Shown: positions 51,621 to 60,527 of the stretch, piece by piece
How positions within the stretch are numbered: position 1 is the stretch's first letter
Layout of the letters: each line of letters begins with the position of its first letter
From: an uncultured Spirochaetota bacterium
GTDB lineage: Bacteria; Spirochaetota; Spirochaetia; Treponematales; Rectinemataceae
Direction: 5' to 3'
Assembly (NCBI GenBank): GCA_903821875.1
Contig: CAIJMU010000193.1
Location: 1-64,000, forward strand
DNA length: 64,000 bases
Program-made: the position numbers and the translations under genes
Notes under the pieces: model-generated
The model's database searches: none
The model's input: the letters and a program-made list of their open reading frames with translations, nothing else
Told to the model about the DNA's origin: nothing

Positions 51621-51766
51621 GGATTCCTCCGGCATTGTCTGAATCCTGCCCTGCTCTGCGCTGCGGCATTCAAACGTAACATATGATACAGATAGGAGGC
51701 CCTAGGGGGCAAGCGTAGGAGGGAGGGAAAACCCTGCCTCCCCCGGACTCTTTCGGCTTTTTTTTA

Positions 51767-51795
51767 TTGACATCCCACATCCCATACATTAGTGT
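51767..51795 (+). promoter_or_regulatory. Probable promoter of the V-ATPase operon
   Basis: A perfect -35 TTGACA, a 17-base spacer and a weak -10 (TAGTGT), 39 bases before the ATG at 51834. A GC-rich inverted repeat and a long T-run (about 51721-51765) lie just upstream and might affect expression. Confidence 0.45.
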
Positions 51796-51833
51796 GCCGA
51801 AAGGCCGGGCTTCGACGTTTTTGGAGGGGTTCT

Positions 51834-52445
51834 ATGGACAGCAAGATTTCAGAACTGGCGAAATCCATCTATGCCGAAGGGGTAGAGAAGGCCGAGGCCG
51901 AAGCTGGTCGTATCCGGAAGGATGCGGAAGAGAAGGCAGCACGGATTCTTGAGGATGCTCGCAAGCAGGCCCAGACACTCCTGGCTGACGCTAAGCGCAC
52001 GGCAGACGACCTCACGACAAATACGGGCGCTGAAATAAAGCTCGCAGGTCTCCAGGCCCTCGCTGGATTGAAGCAGTCAATCGTGGACCTCGTCATGTCC
52101 GCTTCTGTCGATGTCCCCATGAACAAGCTCCTCTCGGATCCTTCAGCATTGAAGGAAATAGTCCTGGCAGCTGTCCAGGCTTCAAGCACTGCTGGAATCT
52201 CTCCGGAGCTTCAGGTCATCCTTCCCGCATCCAGGAAAAAGGACCTCGACGGGATGCTTTCCTCAAGTGTCAAGGAAATGCTCAGCGGGGGGATGGAGAT
52301 CCGATACTCCGAGGGCTTCCAGGCAGGTTTCCAGATCGGTCCGAAGAACGGCAGCTACAAGGTGAGCATGACGGACGCAGACCTCTCCGAATTCTTCAAG
52401 TCATACCTCAAGCCCCGGACCCGCGAACTTCTTTTCGGACGATAG
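51834..52445 (+). CDS. atpE: V-type ATPase subunit E
   Basis: A 203-residue peripheral-stalk subunit. The N-terminal half is a charged coiled-coil ('EGVEKAEAEAGRIRKDAEEKAARILEDA' region, residues ~12-40), as in subunit E, followed by the C-terminal globular domain ending 'LKPRTRELLFGR'. It links the A3B3 head to the stator. GGAGGGG lies 4 bases before the ATG at 51834. First gene of the operon E-DUF2764-A-B-D-I-K, the arrangement known from spirochaetes. Confidence 0.87.
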   Translation: MDSKISELAKSIYAEGVEKAEAEAGRIRKDAEEKAARILEDARKQAQTLLADAKRTADDLTTNTGAEIKLAGLQALAGLKQSIVDLVMSASVDVPMNKLLSDPSALKEIVLAAVQASSTAGISPELQVILPASRKKDLDGMLSSSVKEMLSGGMEIRYSEGFQAGFQIGPKNGSYKVSMTDADLSEFFKSYLKPRTRELLFGR

Positions 52446-52446
52446 G

Positions 52447-53289
52447 ATGTCCGAATACATCTATTTTGTAACAGGCCTCCCGGACATTACGCTCGACGAG
52501 ACCCGGACCTTCCCCCTGTCCCTCGATTATTTCGACGAGGTGGCAGGCAGGCTTGAAGCGGCCGACAGGGAGCTGATGGCCATTGTCAGGCATCCCTTCG
52601 ACAACACGAACCTCATTCGCGCCATGGAAGGGAAGTCCGACAGCTTCGACCCGAGGGGTGCCTTTCCCAGCGATGAGATCGCGAACCTCCTCCGAGGGAC
52701 CGAGTCCGGACCCGATTACATGGACACATTCCTCAAGGCGAAAAAGGAAGGCCGTGCGCTGTTCCAGGGGCTCGGTGACGAGGATTCACTGGCCTGGCTC
52801 TTCCTGGAAGAGATGGAAGCCCATCCCAACGCCTTCCTGAGGGAGTGGTTCGCCTTCGATGCCGATGTAAGGAACCTCCTGGCCGGGCTGAGCGCACGAA
52901 GCCTCGGAACCGACCCTGGCCGTGTCGCCATCGGCAGTGGAGGGGTTGCAGAGGCTGTCGCAAAGAGCTCAGCTGCGGATTTCGGCCTTGCGTGGAGCCA
53001 TCCCTGGGCAGAGAAGATCCTGGCTGCGAAGGGCCTCTTGGCACGTGACAAGGCTGCAGACCAGGTGCGCTGGGACAAGCTCGACGAGATGCGGACCTTC
53101 GCGCACTTCGACGTGGCAGCGCTGCTGGCCTACGCGCAGCAGCTTTTCATCGCTGAACGCTGGCTGAAGATGGATCCTGCAGAGGGACGCGCGATGCTGG
53201 AAAGCCTTTCGAAGGGGCTGATCGACGGAGCCAAGGCGCTCATGCTGCGGGACGTGGATTCGAGCAAGCAAGGAAACGAGTCTAACTGA
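52447..53289 (+). CDS. DUF2764 protein of the V-ATPase operon
   Basis: A 280-residue cytosolic helical protein beginning 'SEYIYFVTGLPDITL', characteristic of DUF2764. It is found only between subunits E and A in spirochaete-type and related V-ATPase operons. Subunit C is otherwise absent here, so it may replace C as the head-to-membrane connector; this is inference. It starts one base after the atpE stop. Confidence 0.85.
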   Translation: MSEYIYFVTGLPDITLDETRTFPLSLDYFDEVAGRLEAADRELMAIVRHPFDNTNLIRAMEGKSDSFDPRGAFPSDEIANLLRGTESGPDYMDTFLKAKKEGRALFQGLGDEDSLAWLFLEEMEAHPNAFLREWFAFDADVRNLLAGLSARSLGTDPGRVAIGSGGVAEAVAKSSAADFGLAWSHPWAEKILAAKGLLARDKAADQVRWDKLDEMRTFAHFDVAALLAYAQQLFIAERWLKMDPAEGRAMLESLSKGLIDGAKALMLRDVDSSKQGNESN

Positions 53290-53309
53290 TATGATATATG
53301 GAGTACCCA

Positions 53310-55067
53310 ATGGCAACGCACGGTAAAGTGACGGGCATTGTCGCCAACCTGGTGACAGTCCAGGTCGATGGACCTGTCGGCCAGAACGAGATCTGCTACA
53401 TCACTCTTGGCAGCGAGAAGCTGATGGCCGAAGTGATCAAGATCACTGCGGACCGCGCCTTTGTACAGGTCTTCGAGAGCACGCGCGGCCTGACTGTCGG
53501 TTGTCCTGCGGAGTTCACGGGCCACATGCTCGAGGTCCAGCTCGGGCCCGGGATGCTCTCGCGCAAGTACGACGGCCTCCAGAACAACCTCGAGGCCATG
53601 GAGGGGGTCTACCTCCGCCGTGGTCAGTATACCGCGCCCCTCGACATCGAGGCGTCCTGGGACTTCATACCCCTCGTGAAGGTCGGCGACCTTGTCCGCG
53701 CTGCGGACTGGATCGGCGAAGTGGACGAGGGCTGGGTAAAGCACAAGGTGATGGTTCCCTTCGATCTGGAGGGGAAGCTCACCGTCGTGAGCGTTGTCTC
53801 TGCAGGGTCGCACAAGGCCGGGGATACCGTAGCCGTGCTGAAGGCCGCAGACGGCTCCGAGACCAGTGTTTCCATGGTCATGCGCTGGCCCGTCAAGGTC
53901 GAGGTGCGCGCCTTTGCCGAGAAGGTGAGGCCGTTCAAGATCCTCGAGACGGGCGTCCGCTCGATCGACACGCTCAACCCGATCGCCGAAGGCGGGACAG
54001 GGTTTATTCCCGGCCCCTTCGGTTGCGGCAAGACTGTCCTCCAGCACGCCATCTCCAAGCAGGCCGAGGCTGACATCATCATCATCGTGGCGTGCGGAGA
54101 GCGCGCCAACGAGGTGGTCGAGATCTTCACCGAGTTCCCTGAACTGGACGATCCGCGCACGGGCCGGAAGCTCATGGAACGGACCATCATCATCTGCAAC
54201 ACTTCCAACATGCCCGTTGCGGCCCGCGAAGCCTCTGTCTACACAGGCATGACCATCGCGGAATACTACAGGATGATGGGGCTGAAGGTTCTCCTCCTGG
54301 CAGACTCGACCTCCCGCTGGGCCCAGGCCCTCCGCGAGATGGCCAACCGCATGGAGGAGCTGCCCGGTCCGGACGCCTTCCCCATGGACCTGCCGGCCAT
54401 CATCTCGAACTTCTACTCGCGCGCAGGCTTCGTCAAGCTCCACAACGGCAAGTCAGGCTCCATTACCTTCGTCGGCACCGTCAGCCCCGCTGGCGGCAAC
54501 CTTAAGGAGCCCGTCACCGAGTCCACAAAGAAGGCGGCGCGCTGCTTCTATGCACTGGCCCAGTCCCGCGCGGACAGCAAGCGTTATCCGGCCATCGACC
54601 CGATCGACAGCTATTCCAAGTACCTGGAGTATCCCGAGGTGACGGGCTATCTCGATGCCAACATCGAGGACGGCTGGGTCGCCAAGGTGATGAGGCTGAA
54701 AGACATCCTGCTTCGAGGCAAGGAAGCGCGGGACCAGATCAACATCCTCGGAGACGACGGAGTCCCGCTGGAGTACCATGTCAACTTCTACCGCTCCGAG
54801 GTGATCGACTTCATCATCCTCCAGCAGGACGCCTTCGACAAGGTTGACGCCTCCACTCCGATCCGGAGGCAGCAATACATGGTCAACAGGGTGCTCGGGA
54901 TCTGCGACGAGAAGCTTTCGTTCGTCGGCTTCGAGCAGGTGCCGACCCTCTTCAAGAAACTGATCAACATCCTCAGGCAGATGAACTACCAGGAGTTCAA
55001 CAGCGACCAGTTCCGCAGTCTCGAGTCAGAGCTGGACAGAGAGATCGCTGCCAGGAGGGTGTCATGA
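53310..55067 (+). CDS. atpA: V-type ATPase catalytic subunit A
   Basis: A 585-residue catalytic subunit. Walker A is 'GPFGCGKTVLQHA' (about residues 236-244), with 'IIIIVACGERANEVVEIFTEF' and Walker B-like 'LKVLLLADSTSRWAQALRE' following. The non-homologous insert typical of subunit A (about residues 115-185) is present. The ATG at 53310 with GGAG at 6 bases is preferred to the ATG at 53298. ATP hydrolysis or synthesis occurs at the A/B interface. Its stop overlaps atpB by four bases. Confidence 0.95.
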   Translation: MATHGKVTGIVANLVTVQVDGPVGQNEICYITLGSEKLMAEVIKITADRAFVQVFESTRGLTVGCPAEFTGHMLEVQLGPGMLSRKYDGLQNNLEAMEGVYLRRGQYTAPLDIEASWDFIPLVKVGDLVRAADWIGEVDEGWVKHKVMVPFDLEGKLTVVSVVSAGSHKAGDTVAVLKAADGSETSVSMVMRWPVKVEVRAFAEKVRPFKILETGVRSIDTLNPIAEGGTGFIPGPFGCGKTVLQHAISKQAEADIIIIVACGERANEVVEIFTEFPELDDPRTGRKLMERTIIICNTSNMPVAAREASVYTGMTIAEYYRMMGLKVLLLADSTSRWAQALREMANRMEELPGPDAFPMDLPAIISNFYSRAGFVKLHNGKSGSITFVGTVSPAGGNLKEPVTESTKKAARCFYALAQSRADSKRYPAIDPIDSYSKYLEYPEVTGYLDANIEDGWVAKVMRLKDILLRGKEARDQINILGDDGVPLEYHVNFYRSEVIDFIILQQDAFDKVDASTPIRRQQYMVNRVLGICDEKLSFVGFEQVPTLFKKLINILRQMNYQEFNSDQFRSLESELDREIAARRVS

Positions 55068-56413
55068 GCGGACAGGGTTTCAAGCCGAAGGCCTTCCAGA
55101 AGGTCTACACGCGCATCGACAACATCACCAAGGCGACCTGCACGATCACGGCGCAGGGGATCAGCAACGAAGAGATGGCCTACGTCGACGGCCGCCCCGC
55201 CCAGGTCGTCAAGATAAACGGCGAAAAGGTGACGCTCCAGGTCTTCCCGGGCACACAGGGCATTGCTACGAATGCCGAGGTTGTCTTTACGGGCAAGCCT
55301 CCCTCAGTCAAGGTGAGCGAGGAGATGCGTGGCAGGTTCTTTGACGCCTACGGACTGCCCATAGACGGAGGTCCTGCGGTCGAGGGCGAAGAGCGGGAGA
55401 TCGGCGGCCCCTCGGCCAACCCCGTCCGCAGGAAACAGCCTTCAGAACTGATCGCTACCGGCATCGCCGGCATAGACCTGAACAACACCCTCGTCACAGG
55501 ACAGAAGATCCCTTTCTTTGCTGACCCGGACCAGCCCTTCAACCAGGTGATGGCTGACGTCGCGCTCCGCGCCAAGGCTGACGTCATCATCCTCGGTGGC
55601 ATGGGAATGTCCAATGATGACTATCTCTACTTCAAGACGGTCTTCGAGAACGCCGGAGCGCTCAACCGCATCATCAGCTTCATGAACACCACCGAGAACC
55701 CACCTGTCGAGCGGCTCCTCGTTCCGGACATGTGCCTCACGACAGCGGAGTACTTCGCTGTGGACAAGAACGCAAAGGTCCTCGTGCTCCTGACGGACAT
55801 GACGCTTTTCGCGGATGCCCTCGCCATCGTTTCCAACCGCATGGACCAGATCCCCTCCAAGGATTCGATGCCCGGCTCCCTCTATTCAGACCTCGCCAAG
55901 ATCTACGAAAAGGCCGTCCAGCTCCCCTCGGGCGGCTCCATCACGATCGTCGCAGTCACGACGCTTTCAGGTGGAGACATCACGCACGCCATCCCGGACA
56001 ACACTGGCTACATCACTGAAGGCCAGCTCTACCTCCGCCGGGACACCGACATCTCCAAGGTGATCATCGATCCCTTCAGGTCCCTGTCCAGGCTCAAGAT
56101 GCTCGTCATAGGCAAGAAGACTCGGAAGGACCATCCCCAGGTTATGAACGCCTGCATCCGCCTCTATGCCGACGCAGCCAACGCCCGGACCAAGCTCGAC
56201 AACGGATTCGATCTCACGGACTACGACAGGCGCTGCCTCGATTTCGCGAGGGAATATTCGCGTTCACTCCTGGCCATCGACGTCAACATCGAGATCGAGA
56301 AGATGCTCGATACGGCATGGTCCCTCTTCGGCGCACATTTCACGAAGGAAGAGGTAGCCATCAAGCAGGAGTTCGTGGACAAGCACTGGCCAAAGATAGC
56401 GGAGAAGGCATGA
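55064..56413 (+). CDS. atpB: V-type ATPase subunit B
   Basis: A 449-residue non-catalytic nucleotide-binding subunit. Family marks are 'KVYTRIDNITKATCTI', 'ATGIAGIDLNNTLVTGQKIPF', 'DVIILGGMGMSNDDYLYFK', and 'YSDLAKIYEKAVQLPSGGSI'. A Walker A lysine motif is absent, as usual for B. Start overlaps the atpA stop (ATGA), indicating coupled synthesis of the A and B subunits. Confidence 0.95.
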   Translation: MSGQGFKPKAFQKVYTRIDNITKATCTITAQGISNEEMAYVDGRPAQVVKINGEKVTLQVFPGTQGIATNAEVVFTGKPPSVKVSEEMRGRFFDAYGLPIDGGPAVEGEEREIGGPSANPVRRKQPSELIATGIAGIDLNNTLVTGQKIPFFADPDQPFNQVMADVALRAKADVIILGGMGMSNDDYLYFKTVFENAGALNRIISFMNTTENPPVERLLVPDMCLTTAEYFAVDKNAKVLVLLTDMTLFADALAIVSNRMDQIPSKDSMPGSLYSDLAKIYEKAVQLPSGGSITIVAVTTLSGGDITHAIPDNTGYITEGQLYLRRDTDISKVIIDPFRSLSRLKMLVIGKKTRKDHPQVMNACIRLYADAANARTKLDNGFDLTDYDRRCLDFAREYSRSLLAIDVNIEIEKMLDTAWSLFGAHFTKEEVAIKQEFVDKHWPKIAEKA

Positions 56414-56448
56414 ACGCTCCCATCCCACGCAAGGAGCCTTGACAGCCC

Positions 56449-57066
56449 ATGGCCATCAAGTTCCAGTACAACAAGACCTACCTCCAGCAGCTCAACAAGG
56501 AGCTGAAGGTCCGGCTCAACGCCCTTCCTACGCTCCAGGCCAAGGAATCCGCACTCCGCCTTGAGGTGAAGCGCGCCAAGGACGAGATGGCCGCCTTCGA
56601 TGCAGGGCTTGTGGAGCGTCGCGGCTTCCTGGCTGCGGAGATGAGGCTCTGGAGGGAGTTCCCTTCTGACCTTGTCCGGGTCAAGGCAGTCCATCTCAAG
56701 GAGAGGAAGATCGCGGGCATCCGGACTCCGGATCTGGAGTCTGTCGAGTTTGAGTCGAGGCCCTTGAGCTTTTTCATCGAACATGGCTGGATCCCCGAGG
56801 GGCTGAAGGTCTTGGAGGAGCTGGCAACGCTGATGATCCGCAGGGAGATCGCCTATAAACGGATGATCGTCCTCGAATACAACAGGAAGAAGACAACACA
56901 GAAGGTGAACCTCTACGAGAAGGTGCAGATACCGGGCTACCAGGAGGCCATCCTCAAGATCAAAAGGTTCATGGAGGACGAGGACAACCTCTCCAAGGCC
57001 TCCCAGAAGATCCTCAAGGCCAGGATCGCCGCGGCAGAAGAAGCCGAAGCAGGAGCCACAGCATGA
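56449..57066 (+). CDS. atpD: V-type ATPase subunit D
   Basis: A 205-residue rotor-shaft subunit. Long N- and C-terminal helices form the antiparallel coiled coil ('YLQQLNKELKVRLNALPTLQ' at the N-terminus, 'IKRFMEDEDNLSKASQKIL' at the C-terminus). AAGGAG precedes the ATG. The 35-base gap after atpB is the longest within the A-B-D-I core. The stop overlaps atpI by four bases. Confidence 0.9.
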   Translation: MAIKFQYNKTYLQQLNKELKVRLNALPTLQAKESALRLEVKRAKDEMAAFDAGLVERRGFLAAEMRLWREFPSDLVRVKAVHLKERKIAGIRTPDLESVEFESRPLSFFIEHGWIPEGLKVLEELATLMIRREIAYKRMIVLEYNRKKTTQKVNLYEKVQIPGYQEAILKIKRFMEDEDNLSKASQKILKARIAAAEEAEAGATA

Positions 57067-58982
57067 TCGCACGGATGAGGAAGCTCGACATCCTGGTCTT
57101 CCACAAGGATCGGGACGCCCTCCTGTCAGGGCTCCAGACCCTTGGCGCAGTACACGTCGAGGAAAAGTCCGAATCCACCTCGCGTGAGGTCGCTGTCGTA
57201 GCAGGGGAACTGAAGAAATACGAGCAGGTGCTCCTGGGCCAGAAGCTGCGAGCCAAGGCCGTGAAAAAAATCCCGGCTCCGGACTCAAAAAAGACTGCCG
57301 AGGCGGTGGCGGAATCATTCCTCGAGCTTGACCGGGAAAGGCAGCGCCTGGAACAGGCCCTGGCCTCGCAGAAAATGGACGAGGAGCTCCTTGGTGTCTG
57401 GGGCGGTATAGACCCTGTCATGTTGACCAAGCTCGAGGCTGCCGGAGTCAATGCCCGGTACTTCGAGGTGCCAGTGCGCTCCTTCGAGCAGGTTCATGCG
57501 GCTAACCTGGACCTCGTGGAGACTGGACGGTCGAAGCTGACGGTCCGCTGCGCCCTTTTCGAACGCGGCCCCGCGCGCGACATCGAGGGTGCCGAAGAAG
57601 TGAAGCTCCCGAGGAAGAGCCTGGACGACATCCACGCTGACATCGGGATCATGGACAGGGAGCTCACGGAAGCGAACAAGGAGCTGGACACTCTCCTTCC
57701 CTACATGCCTGATGTCGCTGCATGGGTCTCCGGGCTCAAGGCCAAGATCGGATTCGAGACTGCCCAGCTGTGCTTCAGCGAGGCAGGCACCGAGAAGCTC
57801 CTCCACCTGGAGGGATGGATTCCCTCTAACCGGGAAAAGGACGTGAAGGCCGGAATTGCGTCGTTCAACGCGACGGCCCTCTTCGCTGACCCTGCTCCCA
57901 GGGAGGTGCCGCCCGTCCTGATGCAGAACGGACGCTACGCCAGGCTCTTCGAGCCCATCACGAAGATCTTCAGCATACCTGATTATTTCGAGCTCGACCC
58001 GACGCCCTTCTTTGCGCCCTTCTTCATGCTGTTCGTGGGTCTCTGCCTGGGCGACCTGGCCTACGGCTCCATCATATTCATCGGCTCGATCGTAGCCCTC
58101 TTCCTCGCGCCCAAGAGCCTGAAACCCTTTGCCGGGCTCGGCGCTGTCCTCGGTGCCTCCGTCATGGTCTGTGGCATCCTGCTCAACTCCGCATTCGGAG
58201 GCGCCATTTTCGGAGGCCCCGGAATCCCTCCGGGTACCTCGCTCTTCAGCAGCGGCGCCGACAAGTTCTCCCTCCTCGCGGCCCTCGAGCAGGACGGCGG
58301 TACCTTCTACCCGATGATGGGGCTGTCCTTGCTGATCGGCATCATCCAGATCCAGATCGGCCTGGTGCTCTGCGCGGTCAACCGGGCCCGGCAGGGAAAC
58401 TGGGGCGGTGCAATCCGTCCCATTGCGGACATGATGCTCATACTTGGTGCAATCACCGTCGCAACGCATACGAATGCCTTCGACCTCAAGCTCGCGACCT
58501 TCGCACCCTTCGGCATTCCTGTCGGCAAACTCCCCCTCCTGATTCCCCTCGTGGTTGCCCAGGGCATGGTCTACGGCGGCGCAGTGCTGTTCCTCTTCTT
58601 CGACGCCTGGGGGAAGCCCTTCACGAAGAAGATCGGCTGGAGCTTCTTCAACCTCTACCTCTTCATCAGCGGTTCGCTCGGCAACATGCTCTCGTACATG
58701 CGTCTCTTCGCTCTCGGCCTGTCCGGCGGCATGCTGGGGATGGTCTTCAACACCCTGGCCTTTGGCTTCATTACCAAGGACGGGGTCGTGGATCCATTCA
58801 CACCCGCGATTTTCGGAACTGTGCTCCTCCTTGTGCTGGGCCATTCCCTCAATTTCGGGCTATCGATCCTCGGATCCTTCGTGCATCCGCTGCGTCTCAC
58901 CTTCCTGGAATTTTTCTCCACCCTCGATTTCAAGGGCAACGGAAAACCATTCAAACCCCTCTCCCGCGCAGGAGAGGTTTAG
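57063..58982 (+). CDS. atpI: V-type ATPase subunit I (a)
   Basis: A 639-residue stator membrane subunit. The N-terminal cytoplasmic arm (about 1-300) is coiled-coil-rich; the C-terminal part has about seven helices. The essential ion-channel Arg lies in 'LSYMRLFALGLSGGMLGMVF' (about residue 547). 'PFFAPFFMLFVGLCLGDLAYG' marks the first helix pair. It starts within the atpD stop (ATGA) and precedes atpK by 20 bases. Confidence 0.93.
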   Translation: MIARMRKLDILVFHKDRDALLSGLQTLGAVHVEEKSESTSREVAVVAGELKKYEQVLLGQKLRAKAVKKIPAPDSKKTAEAVAESFLELDRERQRLEQALASQKMDEELLGVWGGIDPVMLTKLEAAGVNARYFEVPVRSFEQVHAANLDLVETGRSKLTVRCALFERGPARDIEGAEEVKLPRKSLDDIHADIGIMDRELTEANKELDTLLPYMPDVAAWVSGLKAKIGFETAQLCFSEAGTEKLLHLEGWIPSNREKDVKAGIASFNATALFADPAPREVPPVLMQNGRYARLFEPITKIFSIPDYFELDPTPFFAPFFMLFVGLCLGDLAYGSIIFIGSIVALFLAPKSLKPFAGLGAVLGASVMVCGILLNSAFGGAIFGGPGIPPGTSLFSSGADKFSLLAALEQDGGTFYPMMGLSLLIGIIQIQIGLVLCAVNRARQGNWGGAIRPIADMMLILGAITVATHTNAFDLKLATFAPFGIPVGKLPLLIPLVVAQGMVYGGAVLFLFFDAWGKPFTKKIGWSFFNLYLFISGSLGNMLSYMRLFALGLSGGMLGMVFNTLAFGFITKDGVVDPFTPAIFGTVLLLVLGHSLNFGLSILGSFVHPLRLTFLEFFSTLDFKGNGKPFKPLSRAGEV

Positions 58983-59002
58983 CAACAACAAGGAGTTCCA
59001 CC

Positions 59003-59470
59003 ATGGATCCAGTGCAGATCGGTTATATCCTCGCGTTCGCAGGCTGCGGCCTGATGCTCGGGCTTGCTGGTTCGGGGTCCGCGATGGGCACAGTGGAAGC
59101 AGGCAAGGCGACCCTCGGCCTCATCAAGAAAAATCCGGAGTCATTCGGAGTCGGCATCCTGCTTACAGCAGTCCCGGGCACCCAGGGCATCTACGGCTTC
59201 GTCGGATTCTTCCTCAGCCTGGCGAGAATCCAGGCAGGCGACATGAGCGTCATGAAAGGCGCCATCATCCTCGGTTCCGGACTGGGACTGGGACTTGCCG
59301 GCTTTTTCTCGGGCTGGTACCAGGGCAAGGTCTGCGCTGACGGTCTCAACGCCATTGCAGCAGGCCGCACCTCGGCCTTCGGCAACACCATGGTCCTCGC
59401 TGCCTTCCCGGAATTCTATGCCATCCTCTCGCTGATCGGGCTCATCCTGATGCAGGGACTGATCAAGTAA
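59003..59470 (+). CDS. atpK: V-type ATPase proteolipid subunit K (c)
   Basis: A 155-residue duplicated hairpin with four helices. The ion-carrying Glu is in helix 4 ('FPEFYAILSLIGLIL'); the matching first-half site has T-Q ('PGTQGIYGF'). The T-Q pair, a Gln in 'WYQGKVCADG' and the helix-4 Glu resemble the ligand set of Na+-binding NtpK of Enterococcus hirae, so Na+ coupling is plausible. AAGGAG precedes the ATG. Last gene of the operon; no subunit F or G genes are present. Confidence 0.93.
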   Translation: MDPVQIGYILAFAGCGLMLGLAGSGSAMGTVEAGKATLGLIKKNPESFGVGILLTAVPGTQGIYGFVGFFLSLARIQAGDMSVMKGAIILGSGLGLGLAGFFSGWYQGKVCADGLNAIAAGRTSAFGNTMVLAAFPEFYAILSLIGLILMQGLIK

Positions 59471-59487
59471 GACAGACATTCCAGCCT

Positions 59488-59509
59488 GCCCGGGCGGTCA
59501 TGCCCGGGC
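59488..59509. repeat. GC-rich inverted repeat after the V-ATPase operon
   Basis: Two copies of the self-complementary GCCCGGGC separated by GGTCAT form a strong hairpin 18 bases after the atpK stop. There is no T-run, so it is at most a rho-assisted terminator or RNA-stabilising element. Confidence 0.45.
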
Positions 59510-59538
59510 GGGGTCATGCCTGGCCCGGAATTCTGGTT

Positions 59539-59805
59539 TCAGCCACTCACTACCGTGACTGTCCCACCCTCGCAGGCCATGGCTTCCCAGGTCAGGCGCT
59601 CCGCCCAGGGCAGGGCCCTGCCTGCCGGCGTGCGGTCAAAGACCACCAGCCAGGCATCGGCCTCGCGATCGATGCTGTCTCGATAGCGGATCACCTGCTT
59701 GAGGCCTTCCTCCACAACGCGGCTGCGGCCCCGACGGTTGACCAGCTTGACCTCGATGACAGACCAGTGGCCGCCGAACAAGAGAGCCAGGTCCAGAAGC
59801 GCTAT
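59539..59805 (-). pseudogene. C-terminal remnant of an ATPase/nuclease-type protein
   Basis: The frame is open for about 88 codons from a TAA at 59806-59808 and has no good start (TTG at 59781 only). The peptide ('ALLDLALLFGGHWSVIEVKL', then 'EGLKQVIRYRDSIDREADAW' and 'LPWAERLTWE') resembles the C-terminal restriction-nuclease-like end of large AAA-type ATP-binding proteins common in mobile gene pools. 'IEVKL' is the E-x-K half of a PD-(D/E)xK-like site. It is probably a fossil left after deletion. Confidence 0.5.
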
Positions 59806-59834
59806 TTAGTATCCCGGCTCCACGCCAGGAAGAC

Positions 59835-60515
59835 TTATGCCAATCTGGGGTACTCGTTGCCCAGAAGGTAGAGTGGCTCGGCGTCCTCCACGATGTCGGG
59901 AAACCTTCCGACCTTTTCGTAGAAGCGGTTGTCGACAGTATCGTCGTTGACCTTCGAGACCTCTCCGAGGAGGATCATGCCCGCACCCTTCTCGCCCCAG
60001 AATTTGTGATACTGACCCGAAGGCAGTGTTATGCTTTCTCCAGGTTCCACCCGGACGATGGCGCCTGCCTCGACCTCGTAGTTCCTGCCGTCCTTCGAAA
60101 CCCGAACCGGAGTTTTCGCAAACTCGCCGTCGGCTCCGGAATTGTAGACCTGGACGAGGAGCTGGCCTCCACCGCGGTTGATGATGTCCTCCATCTTCTT
60201 CCAGTGGAAATGAAAGGGAGTAACCTGTTCCTCGCCGGTGATGAGAAGTTTTTCGGCGTAGGGCTTGATGTATTCTTCCTTTGAATTGTGACCGTTCCGA
60301 AGGGTAAACATGAGGAGCCCTATCCTCGGGAAATCGCCCGACCCGAAATCGGTGATGTCCCAGCCAAGCATGCAATCGGCGATCTCGCGGTATTCGCTGC
60401 CCTTCGTCGCCCACTCCTTCCTGCCCCAGAAGGCGAAGGGTGGCAGAAGGAAACGCTTAGAGTCCAGGAAGGCAATGGCATCCCGCATGATCGCGTTTAT
60501 TTCAGATCTCTTCAT
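59835..60515 (-). CDS. D-lyxose/D-mannose ketol-isomerase
   Basis: A 226-residue cupin-fold isomerase of the D-lyxose isomerase family. The metal-binding region is 'VTPFHFHWKKMEDIINRGGG', with H-x-H and Glu ligands, and the fourth His is in 'LPSGQYHKFWGEKG'. Family members interconvert D-lyxose and D-xylulose, or D-mannose and D-fructose, with Mn2+. AAGGAA precedes the ATG at 60515. It is the last gene of the sugar-import operon and probably feeds the imported pentose or hexose into metabolism. Confidence 0.85.
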   Translation of the reverse strand: MKRSEINAIMRDAIAFLDSKRFLLPPFAFWGRKEWATKGSEYREIADCMLGWDITDFGSGDFPRIGLLMFTLRNGHNSKEEYIKPYAEKLLITGEEQVTPFHFHWKKMEDIINRGGGQLLVQVYNSGADGEFAKTPVRVSKDGRNYEVEAGAIVRVEPGESITLPSGQYHKFWGEKGAGMILLGEVSKVNDDTVDNRFYEKVGRFPDIVEDAEPLYLLGNEYPRLA

Positions 60516-60527
60516 GGTGGTTTCCTT

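Noticed and set aside
51721-51765. Intrinsic terminator on the plus strand upstream of the V-ATPase operon
   Set aside because: A GC-rich inverted repeat and T-run exist, but no plus-strand gene ends there and stem and T-run are not adjacent; left as a possible leader element only.
57315-58844. 509-codon minus-strand frame opposite atpI
   Set aside because: Antisense shadow rich in His/Glu/Gln, typical of frames opposite membrane-protein genes.
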